A stretch of DNA of 64,000 bases from Chryseobacterium sp. Its GTDB lineage: Bacteria; Bacteroidota; Bacteroidia; Flavobacteriales; Weeksellaceae. A program made the translations under genes and the position numbers. The number at the start of each line of letters is the position of its first letter. The first letter of the stretch is position 1. The notes below the pieces were generated by a model. That model saw only the letters and a program-made list of their open reading frames with translations, was not told where the DNA came from and made no database searches. The stretch lies in contig JAITMC010000025.1 in assembly GCA_031277615.1 (NCBI GenBank), positions 62,001-126,000 of the forward strand. Reading direction: 5' to 3'. This document shows positions 53,837-63,275 of this stretch, piece by piece.

Positions 53837-53993
53837 GTGACTAATATTTTATTGGTAAATTGATGATAAGTGCGGCAATCAGCTTTCCCACATCAACACA
53901 TCCTGTTGATTCCCAATAGCCTTATCAGTTTATATTAAATAAGTAGAATCATTTTCTTAAAAGTTACATCCCAAACCGAACAATTCATTCCAT

Positions 53994-54026
53994 AAAAAAA
54001 GATCCCGAAAAATCGGGATCTTTTAT
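53994..54026 (-). terminator. Terminator of the OmpA-family gene
   Basis: GATCCCGA-AAAA-TCGGGATC is followed on the minus strand by T7, 20 bp beyond the stop. Confidence 0.85.
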
Positions 54027-54045
54027 AGCGTATATTATTGAATAA

Positions 54046-54879
54046 TTATTTCTTAGGAGCAATATCCATCAGTTTCATAAACTCATCAAGTTTAGGCATA
54101 ATGATGATCTCTGTTCTTCTGTTTTCCGCTCTTCCGGAAACACTCATATTGGTTGCCTTAGGATTGTATTCGGAACGTCCTCCTGCGGTAATTCTTGCCG
54201 GATCCACTGCAAACTGTGTCTGTAGGATTTTCGCAATGGCAGTACCTCTCAGTGCAGAAAGATCCCAGTTATCTCTTGGCAGATTAGGAGAATTCAGTGC
54301 AGCGTTATCAGTGTTCCCTTCAATCAGCACAGAATATTTATCGTAATCATTGATCACTTTAGCTACTTTTCCCAACACTTCCTGAGCGGCAGGCAATACA
54401 TTGTAATCTCCTGTTTTGTATAACATTTTGTCTGAAAGTGAAATCATCACCACTCCCTTCAGTACTTTTACCTGTACATCATCATCTGCTACGTTATCCA
54501 AAGATCTTTTAAGCTTGTTGGATAATGCAAGATTCAGACTGTCGTTTTTAGCATTGCTGGAGATCAGCTGTTTGATGTAAGAGTTGGAAGCATTGATCTC
54601 CCCTACCAGTTTATCGATATTTGCTGAACTTTTCCCTGTATTGGAAAGACAGGCATCCAAAGATGATTTCAAAGCATCATGCTGGCTTTTCAACAGATTG
54701 TTTTCTCCTGCCAATGCAGAATTCTGAGATTTTAAATCCTGAATTTCTCTTTGTCTTTCACCAATGTTTTCAATACATTGTTTATAGTTTGTGCTCAAAG
54801 CATCATACTGCTTTTTGCTGATACAGGATGTCATTCCCAGCGCCATTGCAGAAACTGCTAAAATTTTAAATATCTTCAT
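54046..54879 (-). CDS. OmpA-family outer-membrane lipoprotein
   Basis: This 277-aa protein has an SPII signal (lipobox TSC, Cys ~19). Residues ~25-130 are coiled coil (YDALSTNYKQCIENIGERQRE, then SQNSALAGENNLLKSQ). The C-terminal OmpA/MotB peptidoglycan-binding domain (~150-265) has YSVLIEGNTDNAALNSPN, NWDLSALRGTAIAKIL, ITAGGRSEYNP and GRAENRRTEIII with the conserved Asp and Arg. It anchors the outer membrane to peptidoglycan. The -7 box TAACTTTG (minus, 54909-54902) is 27 bp from the divergent tilS box. Confidence 0.94.
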   Translation of the reverse strand: MKIFKILAVSAMALGMTSCISKKQYDALSTNYKQCIENIGERQREIQDLKSQNSALAGENNLLKSQHDALKSSLDACLSNTGKSSANIDKLVGEINASNSYIKQLISSNAKNDSLNLALSNKLKRSLDNVADDDVQVKVLKGVVMISLSDKMLYKTGDYNVLPAAQEVLGKVAKVINDYDKYSVLIEGNTDNAALNSPNLPRDNWDLSALRGTAIAKILQTQFAVDPARITAGGRSEYNPKATNMSVSGRAENRRTEIIIMPKLDEFMKLMDIAPKK

Positions 54880-54901
54880 AAGTAATCATTTTTAGACGAA
54901 T

Positions 54902-54943
54902 CAAAGTTAGGGAAATTCAATTGAATTATATGGATTATCTTTG
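54902..54943. promoter_or_regulatory. Divergent -7 boxes for ompA-like and tilS genes
   Basis: The minus-strand TAACTTTG (54909-54902) reads toward the OmpA-family gene and the plus-strand TATCTTTG (54936-54943) toward tilS. The two promoters share an 85-bp spacer. Confidence 0.5.
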
Positions 54944-54969
54944 CATAAAAGAAATTCTCTACCTCAGTC

Positions 54970-56310
54970 TTGGAAAATTTACATTTAAAAAATCAGCTGA
55001 AAAACCTCATCAGCCATCCTGAAAAGCACAGCTATCTTTTAGCGGTGAGCGGTGGTGCAGACTCTATGGTTCTGGCTGCCCTATTTGCAGATTTGAGCGC
55101 AGAAATTCAGAATCCTGAATTCAGATTTCAGGTAGCTCACATCAATTATAAACTGCGGGGCAAAGATTCTGACCTGGATCAGAAAACCGTACAGGATTTT
55201 TGTGAGAAAAATCATATCCGGTTCCATCTTTATGAAGTTTCGGACAAGGATCATCAGCCGGAAAATTCTATTCAGCTCTGGGCCCGGGAGCTTCGTTATG
55301 ATTTTTTCAGAAAGATCAGGGAGCGGGAACAACTGGAATTTCTCGTAACCGCGCATCATCTGAATGACCAGCTGGAAACCTTCATCATCAACTTGTCCAA
55401 GGCTTCCGGGATTCATGGTCTCAGCGGAATTCCTGCGAATGATAACCAGATTCTCCGTCCGCTTTTACAGGCTTCAAAAGAAGAAATTTACCGGTTTGCG
55501 CAAGAACACCATATTGATTTCCGGGAAGACCTGTCCAATAAAAAAAATGATTATCTGAGAAATAAGATCAGAAATGAAGTTGTTCCGAAGCTTTTGGAAA
55601 CCAATGATCATTTTCTCGAAAACTTCAGAAGAAGCTCACAATATCTTAATCAGGCTAAAGATTTTATTGAAAATCAGGTTCAGGAAACAGAAAACAGGCT
55701 GACGGTATTTAACCCTGACCATAAAATCCTATCAAAAGAAAAGCTGGATCAGGAAAGTGATTTTGTGAAGTTTGAGATTTTAAAAAAATACGGATTTGCT
55801 CAGGAAGGAGAAATTCCCAAAATTTTCAAAGCAGAAAACGGAAGTTCTTTTTTATCAAAAGATTATCAGTTAACGGTTAGCCGGGATCAATTAATTTTTA
55901 TCAGTCTTAGCAAAGAACAGAATATCCAAAACCCAATAATTCTTGCTGAAAATGATGATTCTTCTGAAAAGCCACTGATCATCAATATTGAAAACAGGAT
56001 TGAAGAGATTGACGGAATCAATAACAGTTTTAGCTGGGATTTTGATGCTGAAAAAGTCCGGTTTCCCCTGTATTTAAGAAAACAGATGGATGGTGATGAA
56101 ATTTATCCCTCAGGATTTTCAGGTAAAAAGAAAGTCTCTAAGTTTTTTAGGGACGAAAAATTATCTATTTTAGCGAGGCAAAAAATCTGGATCCTGTGCG
56201 ACGGCAGCAATTCCGTTCTTGGAATCATTCCTTTAAGGCAGGACAGAAGATACGCAAAAGATGAGAAAACGAAGCATGTTCTCAAAATTTTTAATGATAA
56301 AGTAAAATGA
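54970..56310 (+). CDS. tilS: tRNA(Ile) lysidine synthetase TilS
   Basis: TilS ligates lysine to C34 of the tRNA-Ile CAU anticodon, changing it to read AUA. The PP-loop ATPase motif SGGADS lies at residues 27-32, before any in-frame ATG, so the TTG at 54970 must be the start; a stop precedes it at 54946. The 446-aa product has VAHINYKLRGKDSDLD, the HHLNDQLETFIINL motif, and C-terminal TilS domains (VRFPLYLRKQMDGDEIYPSG, KKVSKFFRDEKLS). Its stop overlaps the dsbD start by 4 bp (ATGA). Confidence 0.95.
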   Translation: MENLHLKNQLKNLISHPEKHSYLLAVSGGADSMVLAALFADLSAEIQNPEFRFQVAHINYKLRGKDSDLDQKTVQDFCEKNHIRFHLYEVSDKDHQPENSIQLWARELRYDFFRKIREREQLEFLVTAHHLNDQLETFIINLSKASGIHGLSGIPANDNQILRPLLQASKEEIYRFAQEHHIDFREDLSNKKNDYLRNKIRNEVVPKLLETNDHFLENFRRSSQYLNQAKDFIENQVQETENRLTVFNPDHKILSKEKLDQESDFVKFEILKKYGFAQEGEIPKIFKAENGSSFLSKDYQLTVSRDQLIFISLSKEQNIQNPIILAENDDSSEKPLIINIENRIEEIDGINNSFSWDFDAEKVRFPLYLRKQMDGDEIYPSGFSGKKKVSKFFRDEKLSILARQKIWILCDGSNSVLGIIPLRQDRRYAKDEKTKHVLKIFNDKVK

Positions 56311-58376
56311 AATTTAGAAACTGGTTTTTAGCAGTCCTCCTTTTTTTAGCGGCAGGAATCAATGCACAGATTAAAAATCCCGTAAAATTTAAGTTCACTA
56401 TTAATGATTTAGGGAACAATCAGTATGAAGCTGTTTTGAATGCCACCATGGAAAGCGGCTGGCATATCTATTCCAAAGACCTTCCTGAAGATACCGGAAT
56501 TCCAACGGAATATAAGGTAACCGGAAAAAATATCGAACTGATCGGGAAATTTACGGAATCAGGTAAAAAGCATGAAGAGTTTTCTGAAGCATTTGGAGGA
56601 ACAATTGTCTATTATTCCAATACAGCCGGCTTTAAGCAGAAATTTAAATTAAAAGATCCTGCAAAACCTGCGGATGTCACTTCTGAGATCACTTATCAGA
56701 CCTGTGACGACCGGGTCTGCCTTGCTCCCAATACGTTAGAATTCAATCAAAAAGTTACCCCAAAAGGTGCTGCTGAAGAGACGGCAACTGATGATAAAGC
56801 CGAACCTTTGGTAGATTCAGTCAAAGCTGTGGAAACGGTGGTTGAAAACCCGGCAAAAACCGAAGTAACGGTTACAGAAGTATCAAAACTGGATCCCAAA
56901 CAGCTGAAAATTGAAACCCTGGATTTCAAAAATCCTCTGACTGACTGTGGAACGGCCTCTACGAAAGTGGATGAAAATTACTGGACTTACCTGTTCTTAG
57001 GATTTATCGGCGGACTTATCGCATTGCTTACTCCGTGTGTATTCCCAATGATCCCGTTAACTGTTTCATTCTTTACCAAAGGAAGTAAAAACAAGGCCAA
57101 AGGAAAAAGAGATGCTCTTATTTATGGGTTTTTCATCCTTCTTATTTTCATTTTATTAAGTATCCCTTTCCATGTTATTGACGGGATTGCAGGAAATATC
57201 TTCAATGAAATTTCAACCAGTGTATGGCTTAATATTGCCTTCTTTATCATATTCATCTTCTTTGCAGGAAGTTTCTTCGGATATTATGACATAACCCTTC
57301 CAAGTTCTATTGCCAACAAATCTTCAAAAGCTGAAGAGGCCGGAGGAATCATTGGTATTTTCTTCATGGCCTTAACGCTTGTTATTGTTTCTTTCTCCTG
57401 TACGGGACCTATTCTGGGAAGCTTACTGGGAAGTGCTGTAACAGGCTCTACCAATGTTCCTATGCTGCTTACTTTTGCATTGGCAGGATTCGGGCTGGCC
57501 TGGGCTATTGTTTTCGGACTGCTGGCGCTATTCCCGCAGGCTTTACAGAGTCTTCCGAAATCAGGAGGATGGATGAATACGGTAAAGGTTGTTTTAGGAT
57601 TCGTAGAACTCGCTCTGGCTTTAAAATTCTTATCCAAGGCAGATCTTGTTTCCAAAACATTTTTCTTAAAAAGAGAGCTTTTCATCGTTATCTGGATCCT
57701 TGTAGCCTTAGGACTTGCTTTATATCTGTTTGGGCTGATCAGATTCCCGCATGATGATAAGAAACCGAAAATATCCATTACCAGAAAGATTCTGGGGGCT
57801 CTGGGAATAGGTTTTGTGATCTATCTTATTCAGGGATTAATTCCTTCAGACCGTCCGAAACTTCAGCTGTTAAGCGGAATTCTTCCTCCACTGAATGTAA
57901 GCTATTTCCATGACGAAAAAGACGGTATACTGGGCATGCACCCTGAACACGATTTCTTTAAAGCGATTGAACTGGCTAAAAAAGAAAATAAACCGATCCT
58001 GATCGACTTTACCGGATACGGATGTGAGAACTGCCGTAAAATGGAAGAGTTTGTATGGAGCGAACCGGACATTCTGCCGATCCTTCAGAATGATATCGTA
58101 CTGGCTTCTTTATATGTTGATGACAAAGAGGAGCTTCCGGAAGATCAGAAAACAAAAATTGATCTTGGCGAAGGACAGATTAAAAAAGTGAAGACCATTG
58201 GTGACCGGTGGAGCTTGTTCCAACAGGTAAATTTCAACAATAACTCGCAACCTCATTACGTTCTGATTACTCCTGACGGAAAGGTTATCAACACTCCGGT
58301 TTCGGGATATATGCCCAAAGAGGACTTTAAAAAATTCCTGGAATGCGGCGTTGATTATTACAAAAAGAATCAATAA
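56307..58376 (+). CDS. dsbD: Thiol:disulfide interchange protein DsbD
   Basis: DsbD carries electrons from cytosolic thioredoxin across the inner membrane to periplasmic disulfide substrates. The 689-aa product has a signal peptide, an N-terminal DsbD-alpha-like domain (SGWHIYSKDLPEDTGIP, TCDDRVCLAP with two Cys), and a CcdA-like membrane core of eight helices (GLIALLTPCVFPMIPLT and SFSCTGPILGSLLG hold the membrane Cys pair). The C-terminal thioredoxin domain has active site CENC near residue 572. It is translationally coupled to tilS. Confidence 0.95.
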   Translation: MKFRNWFLAVLLFLAAGINAQIKNPVKFKFTINDLGNNQYEAVLNATMESGWHIYSKDLPEDTGIPTEYKVTGKNIELIGKFTESGKKHEEFSEAFGGTIVYYSNTAGFKQKFKLKDPAKPADVTSEITYQTCDDRVCLAPNTLEFNQKVTPKGAAEETATDDKAEPLVDSVKAVETVVENPAKTEVTVTEVSKLDPKQLKIETLDFKNPLTDCGTASTKVDENYWTYLFLGFIGGLIALLTPCVFPMIPLTVSFFTKGSKNKAKGKRDALIYGFFILLIFILLSIPFHVIDGIAGNIFNEISTSVWLNIAFFIIFIFFAGSFFGYYDITLPSSIANKSSKAEEAGGIIGIFFMALTLVIVSFSCTGPILGSLLGSAVTGSTNVPMLLTFALAGFGLAWAIVFGLLALFPQALQSLPKSGGWMNTVKVVLGFVELALALKFLSKADLVSKTFFLKRELFIVIWILVALGLALYLFGLIRFPHDDKKPKISITRKILGALGIGFVIYLIQGLIPSDRPKLQLLSGILPPLNVSYFHDEKDGILGMHPEHDFFKAIELAKKENKPILIDFTGYGCENCRKMEEFVWSEPDILPILQNDIVLASLYVDDKEELPEDQKTKIDLGEGQIKKVKTIGDRWSLFQQVNFNNNSQPHYVLITPDGKVINTPVSGYMPKEDFKKFLECGVDYYKKNQ

Positions 58377-58397
58377 AAATACTCATCAGCTTATTTT

Positions 58398-58432
58398 AAA
58401 AACTCATACCGTAATGGTGTGAGTTTTTTTTA
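58398..58432 (+). terminator. Terminator after dsbD
   Basis: AAAACTCATACC-GTAAT-GGTGTGAGTTTT continues into a long T run, 22 bp after the stop. Confidence 0.85.
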
Positions 58433-58522
58433 TTTAACAATAAAAAGTCAAAATATTTAGCAATTAACTTCAACAACGTAAAATTTATTAACTTTAAACC
58501 ATTAAAAACAAACACCATACCC

Positions 58523-60064
58523 ATGAAATATCTTAATTCTCTTTTTTTCTTCTTTATCATTTCCGGCCTTTCTGCACAGGCTCCTTCCATACAATGGCAG
58601 AAAGCATTAGGAGGAAATGGCGGGGAGCTGGCCAATGCTGTTCAGCAAACATCAGACGGAGGATATATTATAGCCGGGGAATCTACTTCCTCTAACGGAG
58701 ATGCTACCTTCAATCATGGAAATTCCGATGTATGGATCGTAAAACTGGATGCTTCAGGAACGATACAATGGCAAAAATCACTGGGAGGTAGTTTTTATGA
58801 TACGGCCAATTCTGTTCAGCAGACCGCTGACGGAGGGTATATTCTGACAGGAGAATCAGCGTCTCTTGACGGAGATGTTACAGGAAATCACGGAAACGCC
58901 GATTATTGGGTAGTAAAACTCGATGCTTCAGGTAATATACAATGGCAAAAATCATTGGGCGGCAGTGCTTATGAAACAGCCAATTCTGTTCAGCAGACCA
59001 CTGATGGAGGGTATATCGTTGTCGGAGAGTGTTTTTCTACCGACGGAGATGTCATAGGAAACCACGGAATTGCTGACTATTGGGTTGTGAAGCTGGATGC
59101 CTCAGGAGTCATCCAATGGCAGAAATCACTGGGAGGAAGTTCTTATGAAAGGGGAAATTCAGTACAGCAAACCACTGACGGAGGATACATCGTTGCCGGG
59201 GGAGCTGGTTCTAATGATGGTGATATTACCGCAGCTCATGGAAACGAAGATTTCTGGATCGTAAAATTAGATGCCTCAGGAAACATACAATGGGACAGAT
59301 CATTGACAGGTAATATTGCTGATGCCGCAGAATCCATCCAACAGACTTCAGACGGAGGATATATTGTTGCAGGGGGCTCCAACTCTGTCAACTCTGAATT
59401 TCCGGTGACTTTCGGAATAGCCAATTATTGTGTGGCTAAGTTAGATGCAAGCGGGAATCCGTTATGGCAAAGATATTTTGGCGGCAGCGGAAACGATTAT
59501 GCCTATTCTACCCAGCAAACTGCTGACGGAGGATATATTGTTGCCGGAGGAGCCGCTTCCCTAGATGGAAACGTTATAGGAAATCATGGCAACACTGATT
59601 GCTGGATCATAAAACTGGATGACTCAGGAAATCTGCAATGGCAGAAAGCATTGGGTGGAACCTCTTTTGAAAATGCCTACGCCATTCAGCAGACCAATGA
59701 CGGAGGGTATATCATCGCCGGTCAGGCTTCTTCTACAGATGGTGACGTTACAGGAATCCATGACGATGGAGATGCCTGGGTCATAAAATTAAATTCCGAA
59801 CAATTAAGCACGGCAGAAAATCAGCTTCTTAATAAACCAAGCCTCTATCCTAATCCTGCAAAAGATTTTGTGAATATAGATCATCTGCCTGCTGAAACAA
59901 CAGTCAGCATCACCGATATGTCCGGAAGACTATTATTTACCGGGAAATATAATGACCAAAAGATTACGGTTGATGTGAGATCATTCATAACCGGGACTTA
60001 TTTTATCCAGGTTCTGCATAAGGACAAAGTAATCGTGTCGGAAAAGCTCCTTATCAGAAAATAA
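58523..60064 (+). CDS. Seven-repeat beta-propeller-like protein with T9SS type A sorting domain
   Basis: This 513-aa protein has a signal peptide ending SGLSAQ. Residues ~24-425 are exactly seven tandem ~58-aa repeats of pattern WQK-x-x-GG...QQTxDGGYIVAG...DGDVxGNHG...DYWVVKLDASGN. Seven such beta units suggest one closed seven-bladed propeller. The C-terminal ~80 residues (PSLYPNPAKDFVNI, VSITDMSGRLLFTG, GTYFIQVLHKDKVIVSEKLL) are a type A sorting domain for the type IX system, so the protein should be exported across the outer membrane and possibly attached. Function of the propeller is unknown. Paralogue of the next gene. Confidence 0.9.
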   Translation: MKYLNSLFFFFIISGLSAQAPSIQWQKALGGNGGELANAVQQTSDGGYIIAGESTSSNGDATFNHGNSDVWIVKLDASGTIQWQKSLGGSFYDTANSVQQTADGGYILTGESASLDGDVTGNHGNADYWVVKLDASGNIQWQKSLGGSAYETANSVQQTTDGGYIVVGECFSTDGDVIGNHGIADYWVVKLDASGVIQWQKSLGGSSYERGNSVQQTTDGGYIVAGGAGSNDGDITAAHGNEDFWIVKLDASGNIQWDRSLTGNIADAAESIQQTSDGGYIVAGGSNSVNSEFPVTFGIANYCVAKLDASGNPLWQRYFGGSGNDYAYSTQQTADGGYIVAGGAASLDGNVIGNHGNTDCWIIKLDDSGNLQWQKALGGTSFENAYAIQQTNDGGYIIAGQASSTDGDVTGIHDDGDAWVIKLNSEQLSTAENQLLNKPSLYPNPAKDFVNIDHLPAETTVSITDMSGRLLFTGKYNDQKITVDVRSFITGTYFIQVLHKDKVIVSEKLLIRK

Positions 60065-60118
60065 AAGAATATTGATAATATAATCTACCCGTTTCTATAA
60101 CCCTTAAGTTCAGATCTT

Positions 60119-61618
60119 ATGAAATATTTTAAATCTGTTTTGTCATTTCTTCTCATCTCCTCAAGCCTTTCGGCTCAGACCAATCCCATAGAATGGCAGA
60201 CATCGTATGGCGGAAACCGCAGTGAGCAATTACCGGATATCCATCAGACCAGTGATGGAGGCTATATCATAGCAGGTTCTTCCAACTCCAACAATGAAGG
60301 AATGGGCAACCATGGCTTTTTTGATCAATGGGTCGTAAAAACGGATGCCGCAGGAACCCTTGAATGGCAGAGATCTTACGGAGGTACTGCAGATGATAAA
60401 GCGAATTCTGTACGGCAGACCATTGACGGAGGTTATATCATAGCCGGCTCTACCCGTTCCGTAGACGGAGATGTCACCAACAATCATGGTCAGGAAGACT
60501 TCTGGATTGTAAAACTGAACCCCAACGGCAATATAGCATGGGAAAAAACACTGGGCGGAAGCAACAATGATGCAGCTGCCTGTATTCGCCAGACTCCTGA
60601 CGGAGGGTATATCGTAGTCGGAAAGTCAGAATCCAACGATGGAGACATTACAGGCAATAACGGTTATACTGATGTCTGGGTCGTAAAACTGGATCAGGAC
60701 GGAGGTATGCAATGGCAAAAATCTATGGGAGGTCCCGGTGTGGAAGAAATCAGTTCCATTGAACTCACCACAGACGGAGGATATGTCATGTCCGGCAGCA
60801 TCAGTGTAAGCAACAGCGAGCTTAATTACTGGATCGTAAAAACAGATTCCGCGGGAGACCTCCAATGGTCAAAAAATTACGGAGGATCTGCTACAGATAA
60901 AGCCAGTTCAATAAAGCAGACTCCGGATGGAGGATATGTAGTTGCCGGGAGCTCCAACTCCAGCGATGGCGATATTACGGGAAGCAACGGAAACTATGAT
61001 TACTGGGTCATAAAACTGGACCCTTCCGGAAACCTTCAGTGGCAGAAATCTTTTGGGGACAACCTGTATGATTATGCATACAGCATCGATAATACAGACG
61101 ACGGAGGCTCTGTAGTATTAGGATATTCTGCATCGACGGATATGACCAATTTCAGCTCCAATGATTACTGGCTGATCAAATTAAAACCCAACGGAGATAC
61201 AGACTGGCAAAGAAAATTTGGCGGCCTGTATGATGATTACGCAACAACGGTACAACAAACCACAGATGGAGGATATATTATGGTTGGCACATCCAACTCT
61301 TTTTCTCCTTCACCAGGCAATTATGATTACCGGGTTGTGAAGCTGGGGCCTGAAACATTGGGAACTCATGAAAGCATCAACCCCATAAAGGTCTCATTAT
61401 CTCCCAATCCGGCAAAAAATGTGGTGTATATCAACCGTTTGCCTGGTGAGGTAACCGTCAATATTACCGATATGTCCGGCAGGAAATTATTCAGCAGAAA
61501 ATATAATGAGCAAAAAGCAGCTATCGATGTGAGCTTATTCAGCAATAGTGTATATCTGGTTCAGGTTCAATATAAAGGGGAAATTATTCTATCGGAAAAA
61601 CTAATAATCAACAAATAA
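60119..61618 (+). CDS. Paralogous seven-repeat T9SS-secreted protein
   Basis: This 499-aa protein is a diverged duplicate of the previous one (54 bp away): signal peptide (MKYFKSVLSFLLISSSLSAQ), seven repeats of the same DGGYIIAG/DYWVIKLDPSGN pattern, with repeats 4, 6 and 7 shortened by several residues, and a type A sorting domain (SLSPNPAKNVVYI, VNITDMSGRKLFSRK, SVYLVQVQYKGEIILSEKLI). The shared short linker and adjacency point to tandem gene duplication. It probably shares an operon with the first. Confidence 0.9.
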   Translation: MKYFKSVLSFLLISSSLSAQTNPIEWQTSYGGNRSEQLPDIHQTSDGGYIIAGSSNSNNEGMGNHGFFDQWVVKTDAAGTLEWQRSYGGTADDKANSVRQTIDGGYIIAGSTRSVDGDVTNNHGQEDFWIVKLNPNGNIAWEKTLGGSNNDAAACIRQTPDGGYIVVGKSESNDGDITGNNGYTDVWVVKLDQDGGMQWQKSMGGPGVEEISSIELTTDGGYVMSGSISVSNSELNYWIVKTDSAGDLQWSKNYGGSATDKASSIKQTPDGGYVVAGSSNSSDGDITGSNGNYDYWVIKLDPSGNLQWQKSFGDNLYDYAYSIDNTDDGGSVVLGYSASTDMTNFSSNDYWLIKLKPNGDTDWQRKFGGLYDDYATTVQQTTDGGYIMVGTSNSFSPSPGNYDYRVVKLGPETLGTHESINPIKVSLSPNPAKNVVYINRLPGEVTVNITDMSGRKLFSRKYNEQKAAIDVSLFSNSVYLVQVQYKGEIILSEKLIINK

Positions 61619-61814
61619 CAAATCATCCTTAAAACATCATAAAACACAATCAAATAAAAACAAACCAATAGCTTTAAGTGTTAAAATCAAAACAATTTAT
61701 GAAATTTAATATCAATTTTAAAATTAAGGTATAAACTTTGTATAGTTTCCTCCAGATAAAGATTAAACGAACAGTCTTTATTGAAATTTGTTTAACATTT
61801 AAAAACTATGCACC

Positions 61815-62333
61815 ATGGCTGAAGTAAACACTCAGGAAAAACAAGGGGGAAAACAAAAGAAAAAATTAATCCGGGTAGACATGACCCCAATGGTAGATCT
61901 TGGATTTCTGCTGATCACCTTTTTCATGTTCACCACCAATTTTACAAAACCTAACGTAATGGATCTGGGACTACCGGCCAAAAGCCCTGTCCATAATCCG
62001 GGAACTGTAATTAATGATAAAAATCAGGTGACCTTTATCCTCGGTAAAGACAACAGGGTATTCTATCATCAGAGCAATGAAAAAGAACTTACCACCGCCA
62101 ATTTAAAAGAAACCGATTTCAATGGGGTGAATATCTCTAAGATCATCTCTGAAGCGTTTAAAAATGCTCCGGTTCCGGAAAATTTCACCGTTATCATCAA
62201 ACCGACTGATGATGCCAGTTACAAAAATTTTGTAGATGTGCTTGACAACGTTGCCATCTCTAAAAAAGAACGGTACGGCATTGCTGATATAAAACCGTGG
62301 GAAACCAAAGTTTATAAAGAACTTACCCAATAA
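61815..62333 (+). CDS. exbD: Orphan ExbD-family protein
   Basis: These 172 aa share the TM signature (RVDMTPMVDLGFLLITFFMF, membrane Asp) and PNVMDLGLPAK with the second ExbD of the Ton cluster, and the tail ERYGIADIKPWE. Unlike that copy it has no exbB or tonB nearby. It may partner the ExbB at 40087 or be a duplicated, specialised copy. It starts after a 196-bp spacer from the T9SS genes and has its own terminator, so it is probably transcribed alone. Confidence 0.92.
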   Translation: MAEVNTQEKQGGKQKKKLIRVDMTPMVDLGFLLITFFMFTTNFTKPNVMDLGLPAKSPVHNPGTVINDKNQVTFILGKDNRVFYHQSNEKELTTANLKETDFNGVNISKIISEAFKNAPVPENFTVIIKPTDDASYKNFVDVLDNVAISKKERYGIADIKPWETKVYKELTQ

Positions 62334-62339
62334 AAAGAC

Positions 62340-62371
62340 AAAGGGCATTTTTATAATGCTCTTTTTTTATT
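62340..62371 (+). terminator. Terminator of the orphan exbD
   Basis: AAAGGGCAT / ATGCTCTTT (one G:T pair) has a 7-nt loop and a following T run, 7 bp after the stop. Confidence 0.8.
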
Positions 62372-62422
62372 TAAATTTGACAAGGTAACGAACCTTATTT
62401 TAACTGTAATACAACCGACATC

Positions 62423-63205
62423 ATGCTGAATTTTGAGAGAAAAGGAAACGGAAAAGAAACTTTGGTGCTGCTTCACGGCTTTATGGAAAATCTTTCGATC
62501 TGGAATGATATGGAATCTCATCTTTCTAAAGATTTTTCCCTTTTAAAAATAGATCTTCCGGGGCACGGACAATCCGAAATTCTTGCGGAAGTCCACACTA
62601 TGGAACTGATGGCGGATGAAGTAAAAAAAGTTTTGGAGCACGAAAAAACGGAAAAAATTCACCTTTTAGGCCACTCTATGGGAGGTTATACCGCCCTCGC
62701 CTTTGCTGAAAAATATCCGGAAGCCCTCAAAAGCCTCACCCTGTTCTTTTCAACCTATTTTCCTGATGACGAAGAGAAAAAACAACAGCGCATCAAAAGC
62801 TACAGGATCATTAAGGATGCCTTTGCCCATTATGCCAGAGCCGGTGTCCCGAATCTGTTCAACCCCAACGAACGCGACGTTCTTGAAGGAAAGATAGAAA
62901 CGGCTCTTGAAACCGCTTTATCTACAAACAACCTTGGTGCTTTGGCCTGTGTAAAAGGAATGGTGGAAAGAACCGACAAAAAACATATCATGGAAAATCT
63001 GGAAGCTAAAATCCTGGTACTGGCCGGAAAACACGATAATGCGGTGAAAACAGAGGTCATGATCAAAAATCTTCCCGACCGTACCAATATTAAATCTTAT
63101 ATCTTAGACTGCGGACACAACGGCCATTGGGAAAAACCAGGTATCTGTGCCGAAATTATCAATACGGAACTGCTTCATAATCTTCCTAAAAAACTTGTTT
63201 TTTAA
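62423..63205 (+). CDS. Alpha/beta hydrolase
   Basis: This 260-aa cytosolic hydrolase has an oxyanion-hole HGF (residues 18-20), the nucleophile elbow GHSMGG (Ser ~85), an acidic residue in VLAGKHDN, and the catalytic His in DCGHNGHW near residue 232. MenH-, lysophospholipase- or esterase-like enzymes share this pattern; the substrate cannot be told. The next gene encodes a patatin-like lipase, which may hint at lipid turnover, but the two need not be linked. Confidence 0.88.
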   Translation: MLNFERKGNGKETLVLLHGFMENLSIWNDMESHLSKDFSLLKIDLPGHGQSEILAEVHTMELMADEVKKVLEHEKTEKIHLLGHSMGGYTALAFAEKYPEALKSLTLFFSTYFPDDEEKKQQRIKSYRIIKDAFAHYARAGVPNLFNPNERDVLEGKIETALETALSTNNLGALACVKGMVERTDKKHIMENLEAKILVLAGKHDNAVKTEVMIKNLPDRTNIKSYILDCGHNGHWEKPGICAEIINTELLHNLPKKLVF

Positions 63206-63275
63206 GCCTTTATCAGCAGGAACAGCCCATCAGATATTAAAAATTCTTGTATCTTAGTAGAGTATAATTATCTCA

